A stretch of 64,000 nt of DNA from [Phialemoniopsis] sp. UDSM-2020 (GCA_018873225.1 JAEILZ010000002.1:3224001-3288000); one strand, 5' to 3'; shown: positions 45,748 to 58,173, numbered from the stretch's first letter. A program made the numbers and translations. The notes: generated by a model not told the origin, from the sequence alone.

Positions 45748-47735
45748 GTCGTCTGTCGAAATTCTGAACAGTGCTTGTTGAACTTTTCGAAATGTAGATA
45801 GCAGCCAGTAGTCCTGCTTGGTGTCTGCTTCTTCTTACTACTTCCACAACTGTCAATCGAAGAGACGGAAAGTTGAGGCACATGCTTAAATAGAACGCAC
45901 GGAGGAGGTTTTCTATCTCAGTCCCTTTGTACTGGATATTAAACAATGTTCTTGTGTTGATTGAACGCCATGCTGTATATGAACAAGCAGAGTATGCTTT
46001 GTCTTGACCACACACAAAGTCATGCCACCCTTTCGCAAATACCATCTGCCAACTGAAGTCCTCTGTACTTGAAGGACGTTGAATCGGCGTCAGTACCCAG
46101 TTATCACTGCGACATACTTCGATTTTACGCAAGTCATATATATACTTCGGAAGATACCATGTATAATTTGTAGGAAGCTGGACAGCAGATCCGTGCAAAT
46201 GACCACTTAAAAGCAAGGTGCATGGCCTTTCGCCATGGTTCCGTCCGCTGCAAGAGTAGTCTCACAAGCGGATTCTTTGGCGCATTCCAGCAGAGTTTGG
46301 TGTCCGCCGCAGTAGTTTTATCGTCTTTATTCTTTCATGGTCTATAGATGTAACATGCAATGGAAATCCCTGATTGTAACTTTGACATATTGGTGACCCT
46401 GCCTTTGTTTTTCACAAAGAGCTTTGTGACGCAACAGCAGCATCAACAGCATCCTTTCTACATCCAACCGATGGAAGAATGAATCCACCACCAAGAAGAT
46501 TTTGAAAGAGCGAAAGGCCGCTAGGTAGGTCAACAAAGCCCAGAACGGGTTCTCTAGGCACCGGAAGCCATGGCCAAGAACGCGATTTTTCAGCTTTGCT
46601 TTTCGCAACGAAACGTTGAGAAATTTTCTAGTCGGCCGGTTTCGGATCTAAAAGATCAGATGACTAGCTCATTCAATAATGAATAGCACAGACGAGGTCA
46701 GAAAAAGGCTCAAGAAGGTTATCTGATGATCAGATTAGATCACTTTAACGAAGCCTATTGGACAATGCCGCGGACCCTTAGCATCAAGATCCACCACGGA
46801 TGCAGTAGTGCGTGGGCTTGATGAAATGACACACATGCTTTCATGCCCAGAGAAACAGCGCAAGTGCCACCGGATCAAGCCACTTCCCTCGGCAACAACG
46901 GTCGAGTTCCTGGGCTCCCGAGCAACGGCATCGACTGCCGCTCTCTGCCTTGACTGACTACCTGATGGCATCAAGGCCAGAGCTTTCATGGATGTAGGTT
47001 TTGGTACGATGACATTTGCTGTCATGAAATTGTGATGTGAGATTGTCCATCCGTAAAATTCCTAACCTTCGAATGAACACTTTGACCTGGTGGAAACATT
47101 CTCGCCTAATGTCCCACCAAAGAACGGACCTGAACAGCCACAGCGAAGATCTTTGCCACCTTGAGGTTCGTCGACGATGCTGTATCCACGGCCACGACCC
47201 CCAATGCAACACTAGTTGCATGCAGTGAGAAGAGACCGGGTTCGTTCTCGTGGATTCCAGGGTCACCAGCTCATCTCTTCCTGTTCGGACGTCGCAGAGC
47301 CGGCAAACAATGGACCTTGGCACATCCCCCGCTCCCGGCGAGCGTTCCAGCTCCGCCGCTCTGCTCCCTTGGGGGGCTTAACTTGCAGATCTTCGCTTCA
47401 TTCTCCTTTGGCATTCGTTACTTGATGAGCTTTCGGAGTTCGGTTCATGCATGCTATCAGAGCCCACCTATTAGAGCTGAAGATCGCCATGAGCTAGCTT
47501 TCATACTCCTCAAGAAGTTGGACAGAAGTGGTTCCAAGGGTTCAGCTTTGGAGAGGCCGACTGCCCGATCTTGCTTCCGACAATAAGCCTGGCTTGAGCT
47601 CCTGTCGAGACAGAGAGACACTCGACAAGTATAAAGTTTCACGATCCCGCCCTTGCCCCTGACCGTTCGCATGCCTATTTTCATCACCACCTTCCTCAAA
47701 CTCATCTTTGATATTATCACACGTCATCTTACACA
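45748..47735. other. Intergenic, 2 kb, promoters of ATPase and CFEM-like gene
   Basis: No confident gene. The frame at 45704-46216 (minus) overlaps the ATPase start and has no domain, and 47161-47586 (plus) ends in the promoter of the next gene. Confidence 0.4.
47630..47636 (+). promoter_or_regulatory. TATA box candidate
   Basis: TATAAAG 106 bases upstream of the CFEM-like ATG, followed by a pyrimidine-rich leader. Suggests focused, inducible transcription. Confidence 0.5.
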
Positions 47736-48184
47736 ATGAAGTTCACTCTTGCCGCTGCTGTTGCCTCCTTGGCAGTCCTTGTTCAGGGCCAGCTCCCTGA
47801 TGGGGACATCCCTGGCTGCGCTGTAAGCTTCCTCCTCCTCTCGGTTCCTGCTTAAGACCTGACCTAACTCTTCATAGGCCACCTGCTTCCTCAAGGTGTA
47901 CATGGAAAACTCTGCCATCCTGGCCAGCTGCACTGAGGACAATATGTACCTCTGCTTCTGCAAGAGCAACTACCTGCCCCTGGCGTACCAGTCGTGCGTG
48001 TGCAGCACCTGCTCGGCCGCCGAGAAGGATGCTGCCCTGCAGTACGGCAAGGACACCTGCGAACGTAAGTCCAACATGCTTCCTATCATTATAATACCTA
48101 AACTTCCCCAATGGGCTGAGCGCTAATACCTTTTAACAAACAGTCAACGGTGCCCCTATCGACTGGATAGGATCCACTTGCTAG
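47736..48184 (+). CDS. Small secreted CFEM-like cysteine-rich protein
   Basis: Exons 47736-47822, 47878-48064 and 48144-48184 join in phase to 104 residues. A signal peptide (MKFTLAAAVASLAVLVQG) is followed by a ten-cysteine mature part: IPGCAATC (C-x3-C), ILASC, the LCFC pair (C-x-C), QSCVCSTC and DTC, then a final Cys at the C-terminus. The C-x3-C start and the C-x-C pair match the CFEM fold, but the Asp that usually sits three residues before the C-x-C pair (haem-iron ligand in known members) is not at that place; NMYL occupies it. It also ends without a GPI tail, so it is probably released. CFEM proteins take part in haem uptake or in host contact; the role here is open. Confidence 0.82.
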
Positions 48185-50597
48185 ATGTTTCTCGTTTAGA
48201 GCAACACAACCAGAAACATGTATATAATGGCTCTATGAAACGACGTACTTAGTCTTTGTTGAGCCCTTCTGGTCTGAGAAATATCAAAGCTTGAAATAAT
48301 CAACCCCTACAAAGTGAACGCGCGCGAACACCCCGTACTATATTGACAGCGACTGGTACGATCTGGTGTGACATCCTGTATATGGCAGGTTTTGAGATGC
48401 CACCAACTGCGCGAATAGGCCATACGTGCCGGGACATGTAACCATACTTCAGGAAGTGCGAACTTCAACAATGTTGTAGACCCGTTTTGTCCCATACGAA
48501 TTTCGTCATTGATTACAACCACAATACTTTCTAAAACGGCGTAGAGACTGTGAGAACCGTCTCTTTCGATCACATGACAAGGTCCCGGCGGCTTTCTCGA
48601 CTGCGTAATCCGACCTTGGCGAGCTGGATCCGGCGCGCGGTGTTGGCATTGAACGGAGGAGGAGGCCCCGGCAGATGCGTCCACGGGTACATGCACACCT
48701 CGAGATAGCCGATCATGTGAGCACTCCGGCTCCTTGCGCAGTCTACGCTGGGATAATTCACATATAAGCACGTATTCAAGTAGCTTCCTCCGCCGACCAT
48801 GGGCTGCTGGGTCCTTCAATCATGGATGTTATGCCAGGTACAACAGCGTGAAGGAACCTTGAACCATCATTGAAATGATCGATCTCGCTGGAGCTTTCGT
48901 GGATGCGGCCTGTGGGGCCTAAAATCTCCGCCGTTTCAATGAAGGTCCCCCGCAAATTCTACCCTTTAGGCGGAGACTTTAACGGCCGGGACCCTAAATT
49001 ATGGCCCCATCCACTGTTGCAGGTTTCAGTGCAACCTCAAAAACCCCCGAGCTCAACGGCCCGGTTCAAACGGATCAGATCCATCAATGTCGGATCGAAT
49101 GCCACCTAGGGTTGAGGGTGGTTGCTCACGCCGACAATGCAAATTTTCAAGGACGGGCTTTCTGGTATCGCCATTGAATCCCCCAGAATGTTGCAGTGGT
49201 CCAATCTGAGCACTGCAGCAGACCCGTTTTGGCGGGTGCGCCCCAGGCCCTTCAATTGTTAATGTTGCCCGACCGCCACAACATTTCATCACGCATCGGC
49301 ACCGCGAGATGAGCAATGGCGCTGCAAGCGAGGCCACAAATAGATGGTTCGCTACCCTCTGGAGCAAGCCCCGAAAGAGAATCGCGACGACACCCCAATT
49401 AAGACTCAGAGGCGTCAGGGAACGGTCCAGCTGTGCAGTCGGTAGCGAGCAAATTACCGAGACTTGCCAGCGAATGCCCCGGCTGTGAGCCGCATCAGAT
49501 CACCTGAGATCGATCCGACCAAGTCTAGCTCCGCTCACAGATTGGATCTCGTCGGCTCAGTCAGCCTTTTAAGGCTTTCAATGGCTGCCAGCCGACATTG
49601 CACTGGGCTTGCTGGCTGCTGGTCTGGCTGACGGGCTTGTCCTAGTTCACTCCCGTCCATCGTCAAAGCGCAGACTCAGTGGGGACGGACTGGCTGGGAC
49701 AGTAGGCTGTCGGTAGCGATTCCCAGAAAAGTCAGACGGCCGAAGCCACCTCATCTCCTCATCCTGTTTGAGTGGTGGGCAGGCAAGGCAGGCAGGCGGG
49801 CCTGCTGACCGGACCTCAGACCCGCGAACAACCCCAGTCCCTGCTCCTCGCCAAGGCCGCGCATTGACCCCAAAATGGTATGCGGATCTGAGCATTGCGT
49901 GCGGCCTCTGATAGGGCAGATCCGCGTCGAACGGTAAGAGATCTGCTCTGCGGGTGTCCGGGGTGCGTGCCTCCTTTCATTGCTTGACACCTTGACTGTG
50001 TGTGTGTCGATCTCAGGGGTCGAGGTCGAGTATGCCTGGGCCAATTCCTCTCCCCACAACAGCTCATATCCCCGTCCAAGCTGGGCCATGGATCTCTGGC
50101 TCGTCTGTTGCACAGTCCCCCGGCACTCTTGACGCCTCGACGTCACCTCCCATTTGCTGTGGAGTGTGGTGTGTTTCCATGTGTCTGTAACGCGCGCTCG
50201 CCCCCTCGACCTGACGCCCTCTCGAGCTTCTTCTGCCCGCCTCTCCGTTTCCCAGATTGGCGGACACGTTCAATTTATCCATGCTTTTCTTCGACCCGCT
50301 CGACGACACCGTCACAGCTGTGACATTGGCTTTTCGTCCTTCTTTTCGAACGATTTTTTTTCATTTGTCTTATTTTGAGCCTCTCCCACTGCATACACCT
50401 TCCCCAGGATCGAGTCTTCCTTCATACCCGGACCTAGAGACTCCTGGGATTTTGCAGAGTCCTGCTCCGCTCACGCACCAGGCCTTTTGAGTACTCGAAA
50501 ATGCTCTCGTCTTGAGACCATCAGAGGCTGAACGAGGCAGCCTTTCCGCCCGCCCTGGACCCAATCGCGTGTGCCAGGCTCTTGGCTGTCGTCGGCA
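48185..50597. other. Intergenic, 2.4 kb, promoter and leader of rhodopsin-like gene
   Basis: No gene supported; long frames at 48307-48819 and 49751-50146 (minus) are low-complexity or GC-driven. From about 50140 to 50500 the plus strand is pyrimidine-rich, as in a fungal transcription start region and 5' leader. Confidence 0.45.
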
Positions 50598-52156
50598 ATG
50601 ACCCAGAACACCACGAGCCCGTGGGGTGATCCCGCAACCTGGGCCCACGACAGCATTCAGGTCAACCTCACCGTGTGCGCCGTCACCACTTGGTTGATAT
50701 CCGCCGTGTTTGTCGGCCTCCGCATCTACACCCGTCACTTCATTCTCAAGGTTTTCGGCTGGGAAGATGTCTGCATCATCCTGTCCTTGGTGTTTGCCGG
50801 TATCATGACAGGAGGAGCGCTAGATCAGATCGTTCACGGCTCCGGAAAACACGCATGGGACATCCCCTTTGACAGCTACCTGCCCTTTGTGCGCGCACAA
50901 TGGTACACCATACTCGCCTACTTCCTTTCACTTTGCTTCACAAAGCTCTCTATCTTGTTTCTCTACCACAACATCTTCACCTACCAGAGCGTGCACATCG
51001 CCGTGTACATCGTTGCCGCCATCGTCATCGTCAGCAATGTCTGGACCATCATCTCCACCTGCACCGCCTGCATCCCGCTCAGGGCGTACTGGGATTATAC
51101 CGCCGCCGCCGGAGCGCGCTGCTGGAACCCGATCGTGTGGTGGATCAACCTCTCGCTGCACATGGGCACCGATTGGCTCATCTTTCTGATGCCGTTGCCT
51201 GTGATATGGCGGCTGACCGTACCGAGGAGGCAGAAGCTCGTTCTTGTAGGGGTCTTTGCCCTCGGGTTCTTGTATGTCGTACCCTTTCCTTACTCACCCA
51301 CTCCTGATTGAGCCTGGTCTTCCTAACCCAAGTCTTAATGTGCAGCGTCTGCTTCGTATCGGTATTCCGCCTCGTCAGCCTCATCCGGTCGCAAAAGGAG
51401 GCCAACCCCGACTTCTCCTATCACAACGCCAACCTCGGCTACTGGACCTCCGTTGAGGTCTCCTTCTCCATCATTTGCGCGTGCCTCATGACCCTCAAGC
51501 CGCTCGTCTCGCGCTTCTTCCCGGCCTTCTTCTCTCCGACGCCGCTGCACTCGGTCCACTCCCAGGGCAGCACGAACGTCGGTGCCGCATCCACCCGGCA
51601 GATGCGCCTACGCTCCAAATTCAGTAGCCCACTGGATAGCCCGCTTCAGCAGGATGGTTTTCACCGGGAGTTCAGCCGGCATTATTACAATGGGCAAAGT
51701 GCACAGGAGAGGGGATTGGACAGCTGGTTCGACGACGATGACGTGCGTCCGTCACAAGACGGGAGGGGCGACCGTCGCTCGCGGCGGTTAAGCCTCGAGG
51801 AAATCCCAGTTGACGATCACCGCTTGAACTCGTCGCGGGACATCGCTACGAATCCACATCGGCCGGGCGGAATGGACTCGCCTTCCGACGCTCTGCCCCG
51901 AGATTTGCTCAGACCTCCTCCACCAGTCGTCCGGAATCACAGCAAAGACGGCGCAGGCGGCACGTTCCTAGCATCGCTGAGTGACGCAGGCCACGGCCCA
52001 TCGGTGCTTCCACCACCATCACCAGCTGGATCGGTCGGAGGCTCGACGTTCGGCGGGGAGGGCAAGGCCGAGTTCTACGACTCGTCATCCGAGAAAAGCT
52101 CGCATGAGTACGCCATACCCGCAACCCCGGCCGAAACATTTGGGAGGAGAAGGTAG
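50598..52156 (+). CDS. Rhodopsin-like seven-helix fungal membrane protein
   Basis: Exons 50598-51271 and 51346-52156 give 494 residues. An extracellular N-terminus is followed by seven predicted helices, among them VCAVTTWLISAVFVGLRIYT, VCIILSLVFAGIM, WYTILAYFLSLCFTKLSIL, AVYIVAAIVIVSNVW and WWINLSLHMGTDWLIFLMP. The GLRIYTR-x(8-12)-GWEDVCII, CFTKLSILF, CWNP and FR-x(2)-SLIRSQKEANP-(x)-SY segments are typical of the large fungal 'rhodopsin domain' family (PTH11-related proteins without CFEM). The C-terminal 200 residues form a Ser/Pro/Arg-rich cytoplasmic tail. Members are putative surface receptors or sensors; function not established. Intron 1 sits in helix 6. Confidence 0.9.
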
Positions 52157-53061
52157 CTCCGGTTGCCATCGCCTTCCGCTCCCTCATACTCTTCTTACCT
52201 GTCTTTCTCGGCATACCTGCTGGTCTGTTTTACGATATGAATGTTACGTGATACCCCTGGGACAACATGGATGATTTGGAGACAAAAAGCAGCGAGACTG
52301 TGTACATAGCGTTCATATTTCTTTGGATATGCATGGGCAGGCGCCCTAGGTGTAAATTTGTCTAGATAATTATTGCATATATCAATCTGGTACGAACTTG
52401 GTCCCAAAGCGTACGCTTAGTGTTTTACAGTGGCCCCATGCCCAACCCGTTCAAGACGGCAGCGGACCTGGTGCTTCCTAGCCCTCCTTTCCATCAGTAC
52501 AGTGATGGATGCTCTTCTCAGAATTCCCTGGCACAGATACCATTTTGGTCTGTCAAATACCTCTTTTGGTGCATGACGACGTTACATTGCCCACAAGGGC
52601 ACGCCCAAAAAAACCAGACCTGTCAAAACAGCGTCGCACCGCCCGAGGTCACCACTCGACTTTAGGCGAGAAGGCTTGATAAATAGGATTCGCGGGGAAA
52701 ACAGGCGTTTGCCTGCACGTCTGACAGCGTAGCACTGCCCCCTCGGGATTTGACAGATACTTTGTCTTTCCCTCTAGGGGTTGCAGGGCACATCCGTAAA
52801 TAGGTCCACAATCACAAAGTTTGGAGCTTGCAACATCTGGGCCAATTGATGGCGCGTTCAGGTAGGTAGTGATGTCGCAGAACTGACACCATCTTGGGGC
52901 CCAGTGCTGCCAGAAACCGTTTGTTCGCGGACAGTGGTTGACTGTCACCTGATTGAACAACCCGGTAGTGTCATGATGCTTTGCCGGAAGTTGTCTCGAG
53001 TGCCGATCGATACCCTGCACCAGGGTGATACATGCATGATTCGTGTGCGCTTGTGCCCTTT
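52157..53061. other. Convergent 3' regions
   Basis: Lies between the rhodopsin-like gene and a minus-strand regulator that end toward each other. Frame 52649-53887 (minus) is an Arg-rich antisense-frame shadow of the regulator extended downstream. No gene supported. Confidence 0.5.
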
Positions 53062-54401
53062 TCACCCGCCCCCAGACCCGCTCCCGTCCGAGAGCAGCCC
53101 AGCCGCCGGCGACGGGTACCGGTCCACGGCTAGCCTGCGGGCGAGCTCGAGCCGCGGCCACCGCAAGACCGGGTCCCACTCCGGACCGAGCCCGTGCATC
53201 GCCGCGCCCGCCGTCCGCAGCGCCCACCCGTCCATGTACCAGCGGCGCGGCGCGCGCGCGACGACGGTGCACCAGTGGACCAGCACCGCGACGGCGGCCG
53301 GGTCGCCGCGCACGAGCTGCGCGACAAAGTCCTGGCCCACGCGGCCCGGCCACCAGATCAGGTGCTTCCAGCTGTAGGGGTGCCCCGCGCAGTCGATGAC
53401 CCAGGACTGCAGGAGGCGCGCGGCCTCGCGCGTGTGCGCCCCGGACTTGTTGCTGCGCTGCTCGTCGACGGCGCAGCGGAGCTGCTCCAGCGCGTCGAAG
53501 CACTCCTCGTCGAGCGCCTCGGTGGGCCGCATGATGTTCTGCGCGATGACGCCTAGTAGCGGGCTCGTCTCGAACCACGGCTGCAGTTGCTCGCCGAGCA
53601 GGGCGTTGCTGCGCAGCGCGAAGAAGGTGTCGAGGTAGTCGTGATGGCGTCCGCTCCCTCCGCCAGATGCGCCGGCGATCGCGGCGGGGTCGCTCTCGAC
53701 GACGGAAAAGTAAAAGAGATTCAGCGAGACGCCGAACATGTAGGCGGCGAGCCAGTTGCGCGGCCCCAGCGCGACACCGTTGACCTGCTCGCGGAAGAGG
53801 CGCGAGGCCTCGGCGTGGTGGGCACAGGCGGCGGCGAAGCAGTCCCTGCGCTGCTGGGCGCCGCCGGAGCCGCGGTACTGCCGGCACGCGGCGATGGTGT
53901 AGACGTTGTGCCGCAGAAAGGAGTAGTCCGAGAAGGCATCGCCGACAGACTGATCCCAGGCACGCTGGGCTGAGGGCGGAAGCGTGAGGGGCATGCCTGG
54001 CATGGCGGTGAGGAATTGCGCCGTGTCCCAGTCGGTGACGCCGGGGTCGAGGGAGAAGGGCAGGCCTTCGTCGTCTCCGGCAGCGGAGGCGATGCCCACC
54101 CGCTGCTGTGGTTGCTGCTGTTGGGGTTGGAGGGACGGATGCAGTGGGTTCAAAAGGTATTCGCAGTCCTCGCCCCGGCGGGCGCAGTTGCCGCAGATCG
54201 GGTGCTGGAAGTCACATCGCTATCGGAGGATTCAAAGTCAGCTCAGCTCCACGGGCTTGGTAGGTGACGGATCAATCGGGGCTTGTGATGATCATCACTA
54301 CTGCTCACCTTTCTCCTCCGCTTACACTGGCCGCAGCCATTACGAGACTTGGTGTGAAATCTCCGCGAGTTGCGTGCCACGGTATTGGTCGACGAGGTCA
54401 T
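53062..54401 (-). CDS. Zn2Cys6 transcription factor, UPC2/sterol-type layout
   Basis: Exons 54401-54309 and 54219-53062 join in phase to 416 residues. The cluster is C-GQ-C-KRRRKR-C-DFQHPI-C-GN-C-ARRGED-C (about residues 23-50), split by the intron after RRRK. After a Gln/Pro linker comes a helical domain with FLRHNVYTIAACRQYRG, ACAHHAEASRLFREQV, NWLAAYMFGVSLNLFYFSV and LLGVIAQNIMRP. This arrangement resembles the UPC2-type regulators, whose C-terminal domain can bind sterols, but also many unnamed paralogues. GC content and GC3 are very high, above those of its neighbours. The C-terminus is a Gly/Ser tail. Confidence 0.88.
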
Positions 54402-55889
54402 GGTTGGGGCATCGTCGTACAGCGATTAGGATGACGGCGGCGCGAGAAGAAGTCACACTCGAAGGCTTCCATGCTCTTCACTAAGTACGCGTCGTAGAAC
54501 AATTTGGAATTGAGATCGACTGTCGACAGGCACGGCAAGTTCCATCGGTTCAGGGAACCATTTGGCACATAAAGAAGCTGGTGTGTCGTGCCTCGCGGTC
54601 AAATTAAGAAATCTAAGTTAATCGGCCGCAGCAGCTGAAAAGGTGGGCACGCGCGGGATGAGGGGGAGAATTTGGGGTTCATGACATGTTTCCTTGGCAG
54701 GCCCTGGAGGCAGCCCCAACTCCCTGATGCCCGCAAAAACAGGGCCAGTCACAGGCGATCCAGGCCCGCCCCAAGAGCAATCTGCCAGGCCTCCGGCTAT
54801 TTTGCCGCGCTGTCCGGATGTCATTTGATTTGGAAAAGCGCGGCAGACTAGCAACTTGAGGGGCGCCCCTAATGACAAATAAGGCCGTCCGGCGGCAAAC
54901 GCTGGCTTTCCAACGGTGCCGTATTTATGGAAAAACATGTCCCGGGCGATAATTCGACAGCTAAAAGCAACCTGGGTGCCCCCCCTGCATCAGACACTCC
55001 AAGTAAGGTAGAGACAGGCGCTCTGCATTTGGAATGCAGCGCCCAATCTTGGTAGGTCTTTTTAGCGTAGAGTAGTCTTTCTGCAGCAGGCAAATGACAA
55101 AGCAATGACAGAATTAGTCGACCAGTCGAGCAAATATGGGTGAGCCAATGGCATCTGCTCGCCAAGCGCTCAGAATAGCAGCGCGTCAGATCCAGAACAG
55201 GCTAGCAGAGCCTTATCACTACATGAAATGCAGCACAGCCCGTTTGGAACCACCCCAGAACTCCACAATAGATGGCACTTTGAGTCCATTCGGCACGAAG
55301 CGCATGCGAGGACCGTTACACAAGGTTCAAAGGGGCCCGAAGCTGTTGATCAAGTGAGCAGGTCCTGAACCAGATCATACCAAATCGCACCATGTTTTTA
55401 CGTCACGACAAGCCCATGCTCACCTGCAAGATGGATTGCCACGAAATCTGCATTCTCTCATTCATCCGAGTGCTATATGACCAGCTATTAAGCACGAGCG
55501 TGCTATAGTGTCGACCGAGGCTGTGTTCTTGTCCTCGTTCAAAGCGCCTTCAATTCATGCGAGTGAATTTCGATCCTAGGATTCAAGTGTAGAACGCATG
55601 TTGAGGGTCCTGTTTCGTGTCACAGAAGGGAATGACGGCCAGGTTGCATGGATCCTGCTTTTTTTGCTGGTCTGCATTCATCGTGGCTTCCACTCGACTC
55701 GAGACAAGCTAAAATGGAGTTCGCGCTTGTCATGTTTCCTCCATTCACATGGCTCCCATCCGCCGCTTTACTGTGGCCGGCAAAACATGTACCATGACAT
55801 GAATTCGAGAATCTTAGACGCTCTAATCTCCTATTCCAACCATTATTGCATACCTAGGTACTTTGCTCGATGCTACAGACACCAAAATC
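54402..55889. other. Intergenic, 1.5 kb, no gene seen
   Basis: Upstream regions of two divergent genes. Short frames have no domain; nothing distinctive was found. Confidence 0.45.
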
Positions 55890-56809
55890 ATGGCTCCTCG
55901 CCGCAGCACAGGACCTCGACGAGATACTCCTCGTGCGCCGCCACAGGGGGCGGGGCTCAGACCACAAGATTTGGATCTGAAAGCAAAGAAATTAATCCTC
56001 ACGCTCGACGCTCTGGAGATCGCAGACCACCAGCAGGTTCATCACGATAATGAACAGCCCCCTCCAGACGAAGATGTCCCAGCAGAGCATCTGTCCGACG
56101 ACCCAGCAGACAGCCCCCGACGCTCCACGACAGTTTTCGACCCAGACGAACAATATCAATATCTAGAGGATGATGATTCAAGTGGTGCGATTCCGATTCT
56201 GCCTGATGAGCAAGACGCGCCGCCTCGAATGCCCATCACCCGGCAGAAATGTCGAGACGTCCTCCGACTCATATATGAAGCAATACCCGACGACACGCCT
56301 GCCTCCCATTATCTTGCCGTCGTGGGGCTTGAGCCCAAGGTTTTCATGTTTTCGCGTGATGAGACAGTCGTTCTCCTCGTTCAGTCTGACGGCCCGGTGC
56401 GGGTGTTCGATTAGGGCCCAGACAGTCGCCTGCGGCCCTTTCTCGCGGACATGGCGAACAACGCGCTATATATAGAGCCTTCATACGAGACCCAGGTCTG
56501 GGGATACAAGCTTGATCAGGACGAGCCAGGCTGGATTCTCTTCAAGTTTGCCACGGGTGAGGCTCAACCCATCCCCTTTATTTCCTTCGGTGTTCCTCAA
56601 TGAGTCTTTCGTAAACAGACCTGCACTGACTCGCTAAAAATCATCTAGTCGATCCTGACTATCGCCTTTTGGGAATGTTTCGACTTTACGATGACTTAGG
56701 TACTCCGCCGGGCTGGGCGGGGCGTGAGGAAACTGGGCGCTATTGGTATAATGGTTGGATCGAGCTGGCGTTCCCGTACGGAAACTTGCAAATTGAAGAA
56801 AGCGTGTGA
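55890..56809 (+). pseudogene. Unknown gene interrupted by an in-frame TAG
   Basis: Exon 55890-56556 and exon 56649-56809 join in phase (intron GTGAGG...TAG) into 276 codons, but codon 175 is TAG (56412-56414). The frame is open and protein-like on both sides: before it, CRDVLRLIYEAIPDDTPASH and FMFSRDETVVLLVQSDGPV; after it, RLRPFLADMANNALYIEPS, then WGYKLDQDEPGWILFKF and, in exon 2, YRLLGMFRLYDDLGTPPGW and RYWYNGWIELAFPYG. No intron of plausible length can skip the stop. So this is either a recent nonsense mutation, a strain polymorphism or sequencing error, or two overlapping products. The N-terminal third is Pro/Asp-rich and disordered. No family recognised. Confidence 0.7.
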
Positions 56810-57162
56810 ATCCCATTCATAGATTGCATAGACGTGTTGGACAACCTTTGATGGCACTACAGATCGCTGGGCCTTTCTTTGTAAGATCTGGAAACGTACT
56901 GCCGCTAGCAATATTGACGCAGTCTGTAGGTAGTGAAGCGAGAGCTGTTATTCTTATCGGGCTTCCTCTTGTCCGTTTCTCTGGTCCAGTATCTTGGTAT
57001 TAGCAGGAAACAGCATAAGTAAATACTTGACATCCACAGCGTAATAAAAGAGGACTCAGTGACGGGAACAGACGATCACAGTTGACGGACATGAGGTATT
57101 TTACCAGTTGTCAATATTGATCTTACCTGCCACCTGCCTTGGCAGCTAATGTCTTGCCCACT

Positions 57163-57318
57163 CTATTCATCCCTATAATACAAAGTATCGGAATCATCCT
57201 CATGCAGCACTATGCTCTGGAACCACAGCATGAATTCATACAGTCGAACCCAATGCTCCAAGTCGAAGTTTGGATAGTCCTCATAGTCGTAGCGAGGAAA
57301 GGAACCAGGATCACCGTT
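57163..57318 (-). other. Orphan coding-like exon (51 codons plus stop)
   Basis: Begins after a good branch site (GTGCTAAC) and GATAG acceptor, and reads NGDPGSFPRYDYEDYPNFDL followed by a Trp/Tyr/Glu-rich segment, ending in YYRDE and TAG. Composition is clearly protein-like. I cannot attach it in phase to the gene just upstream, whose own frame stops at 57386. A GTTAGA donor at 57371 preceded by a 21-nt exon would fit its phase only with an unidentified further donor. It may be an alternative 3' end or a remnant. Confidence 0.5.
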
Positions 57319-57385
57319 CTATCAACCACGTTCGTTAGCACTTGAAATGTCAAAACCGGGAATGATCTAACCTTTAGCGGTGCTT

Positions 57386-57896
57386 CTAGTAGCTAGAATC
57401 GCCGGAAGAGAACCGAAAGCCCATCATCCAGATAAACAATAGCAGAATGAACGGGAGAGTGGCCACCAAGACCAGCTTGCGAAGCTCGTTGATCCAGATG
57501 ACACCGCTGTCTTCAGGTGCCCATTCATGCTCGAGAATGAAGCCGTCGTCGCCATTGACAATCTTGAGCACACGGGGTCCGGTAGCATGCTCCTTGAGTG
57601 TCAGAGCCTGCAAAAAGGGTATCAGAAACTGGTCCGTCACAGAACATGTTAAGGAAGACTCACCTGCGACTCGGCATTGTCGGAATCAGGCTCTGGGGAG
57701 GGGCGACGACTAACGACGCTGTTGTTCATGCTCGCAGGTCCCGGGTGGTCGCGAGCAGGGTCCCAGAAGAATCCTCCAGGGACTTCGTTATCCTATGGAT
57801 CCGATTAATTGAGCCCTAGACTTGCTCTTGTGGGTTTCAAACCTCGACCTGGCGGTTGCGCTTATCGTTGGCGGCGTGAAGACGAACTCGAGGCAT
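57386..57896 (-). CDS. Small single-pass membrane protein, unknown
   Basis: Exons 57896-57843, 57792-57664 and 57607-57386 join in phase to 134 residues. After a basic N-terminus (MPRVRLHAANDKRNRQ) come an acidic, Pro-containing part, GPRVLKIVNGDDGFILEHEW and one membrane helix near the C-terminus (LVLVATLPFILLLFIWMMGF), followed by only about ten residues. There is no signal peptide, so it looks like a tail-anchored or single-pass protein with most of its mass in the cytosol. No family recognised. The frame stops right before a possible further splice donor, see the orphan exon downstream. Confidence 0.72.
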
Positions 57897-58173
57897 GATG
57901 TTCAACCAACTACGAGTACCGAACGAGAGAGGATTGCTTAAGTATCTTGCGTGGATTTGAAGGTTGCTTGTTGAGCACTTGTGGTGCGTTGTGTTTAACG
58001 CGTTAACTGCAATGCGAAGGGGACGGGTGTTTATTTCTACGAGCTTGGGCCAATATTTGATGAGTCTATCAACTCATCAATCTCGTCTCACTTTCTTTTC
58101 AGTTTAGTCTTTTGCAATCAAACAATAGCTGCAAAGTGTAATCACCAAGGGTCCGTGTCCCCATCTCCCACAG

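Noticed and set aside
45704..46216. 170-residue minus-strand frame overlapping the ATPase start
   Set aside because: Out of frame with the ATPase, no recognisable domain, and the overlapped part is explained by the ATPase.
47161..47586. 141-residue plus-strand frame before the CFEM-like gene
   Set aside because: Ends within the promoter of that gene and has no domain or splice support.
52649..53887. 412-residue Arg-rich minus-strand frame
   Set aside because: Alternate-frame shadow of the GC-rich Zn2Cys6 factor at 53062-54401; composition is not protein-like.
56397..56414. Reading GTGCGG...TTAG as an 18-nt intron removing the TAG
   Set aside because: Far shorter than any workable fungal intron; no branch site.
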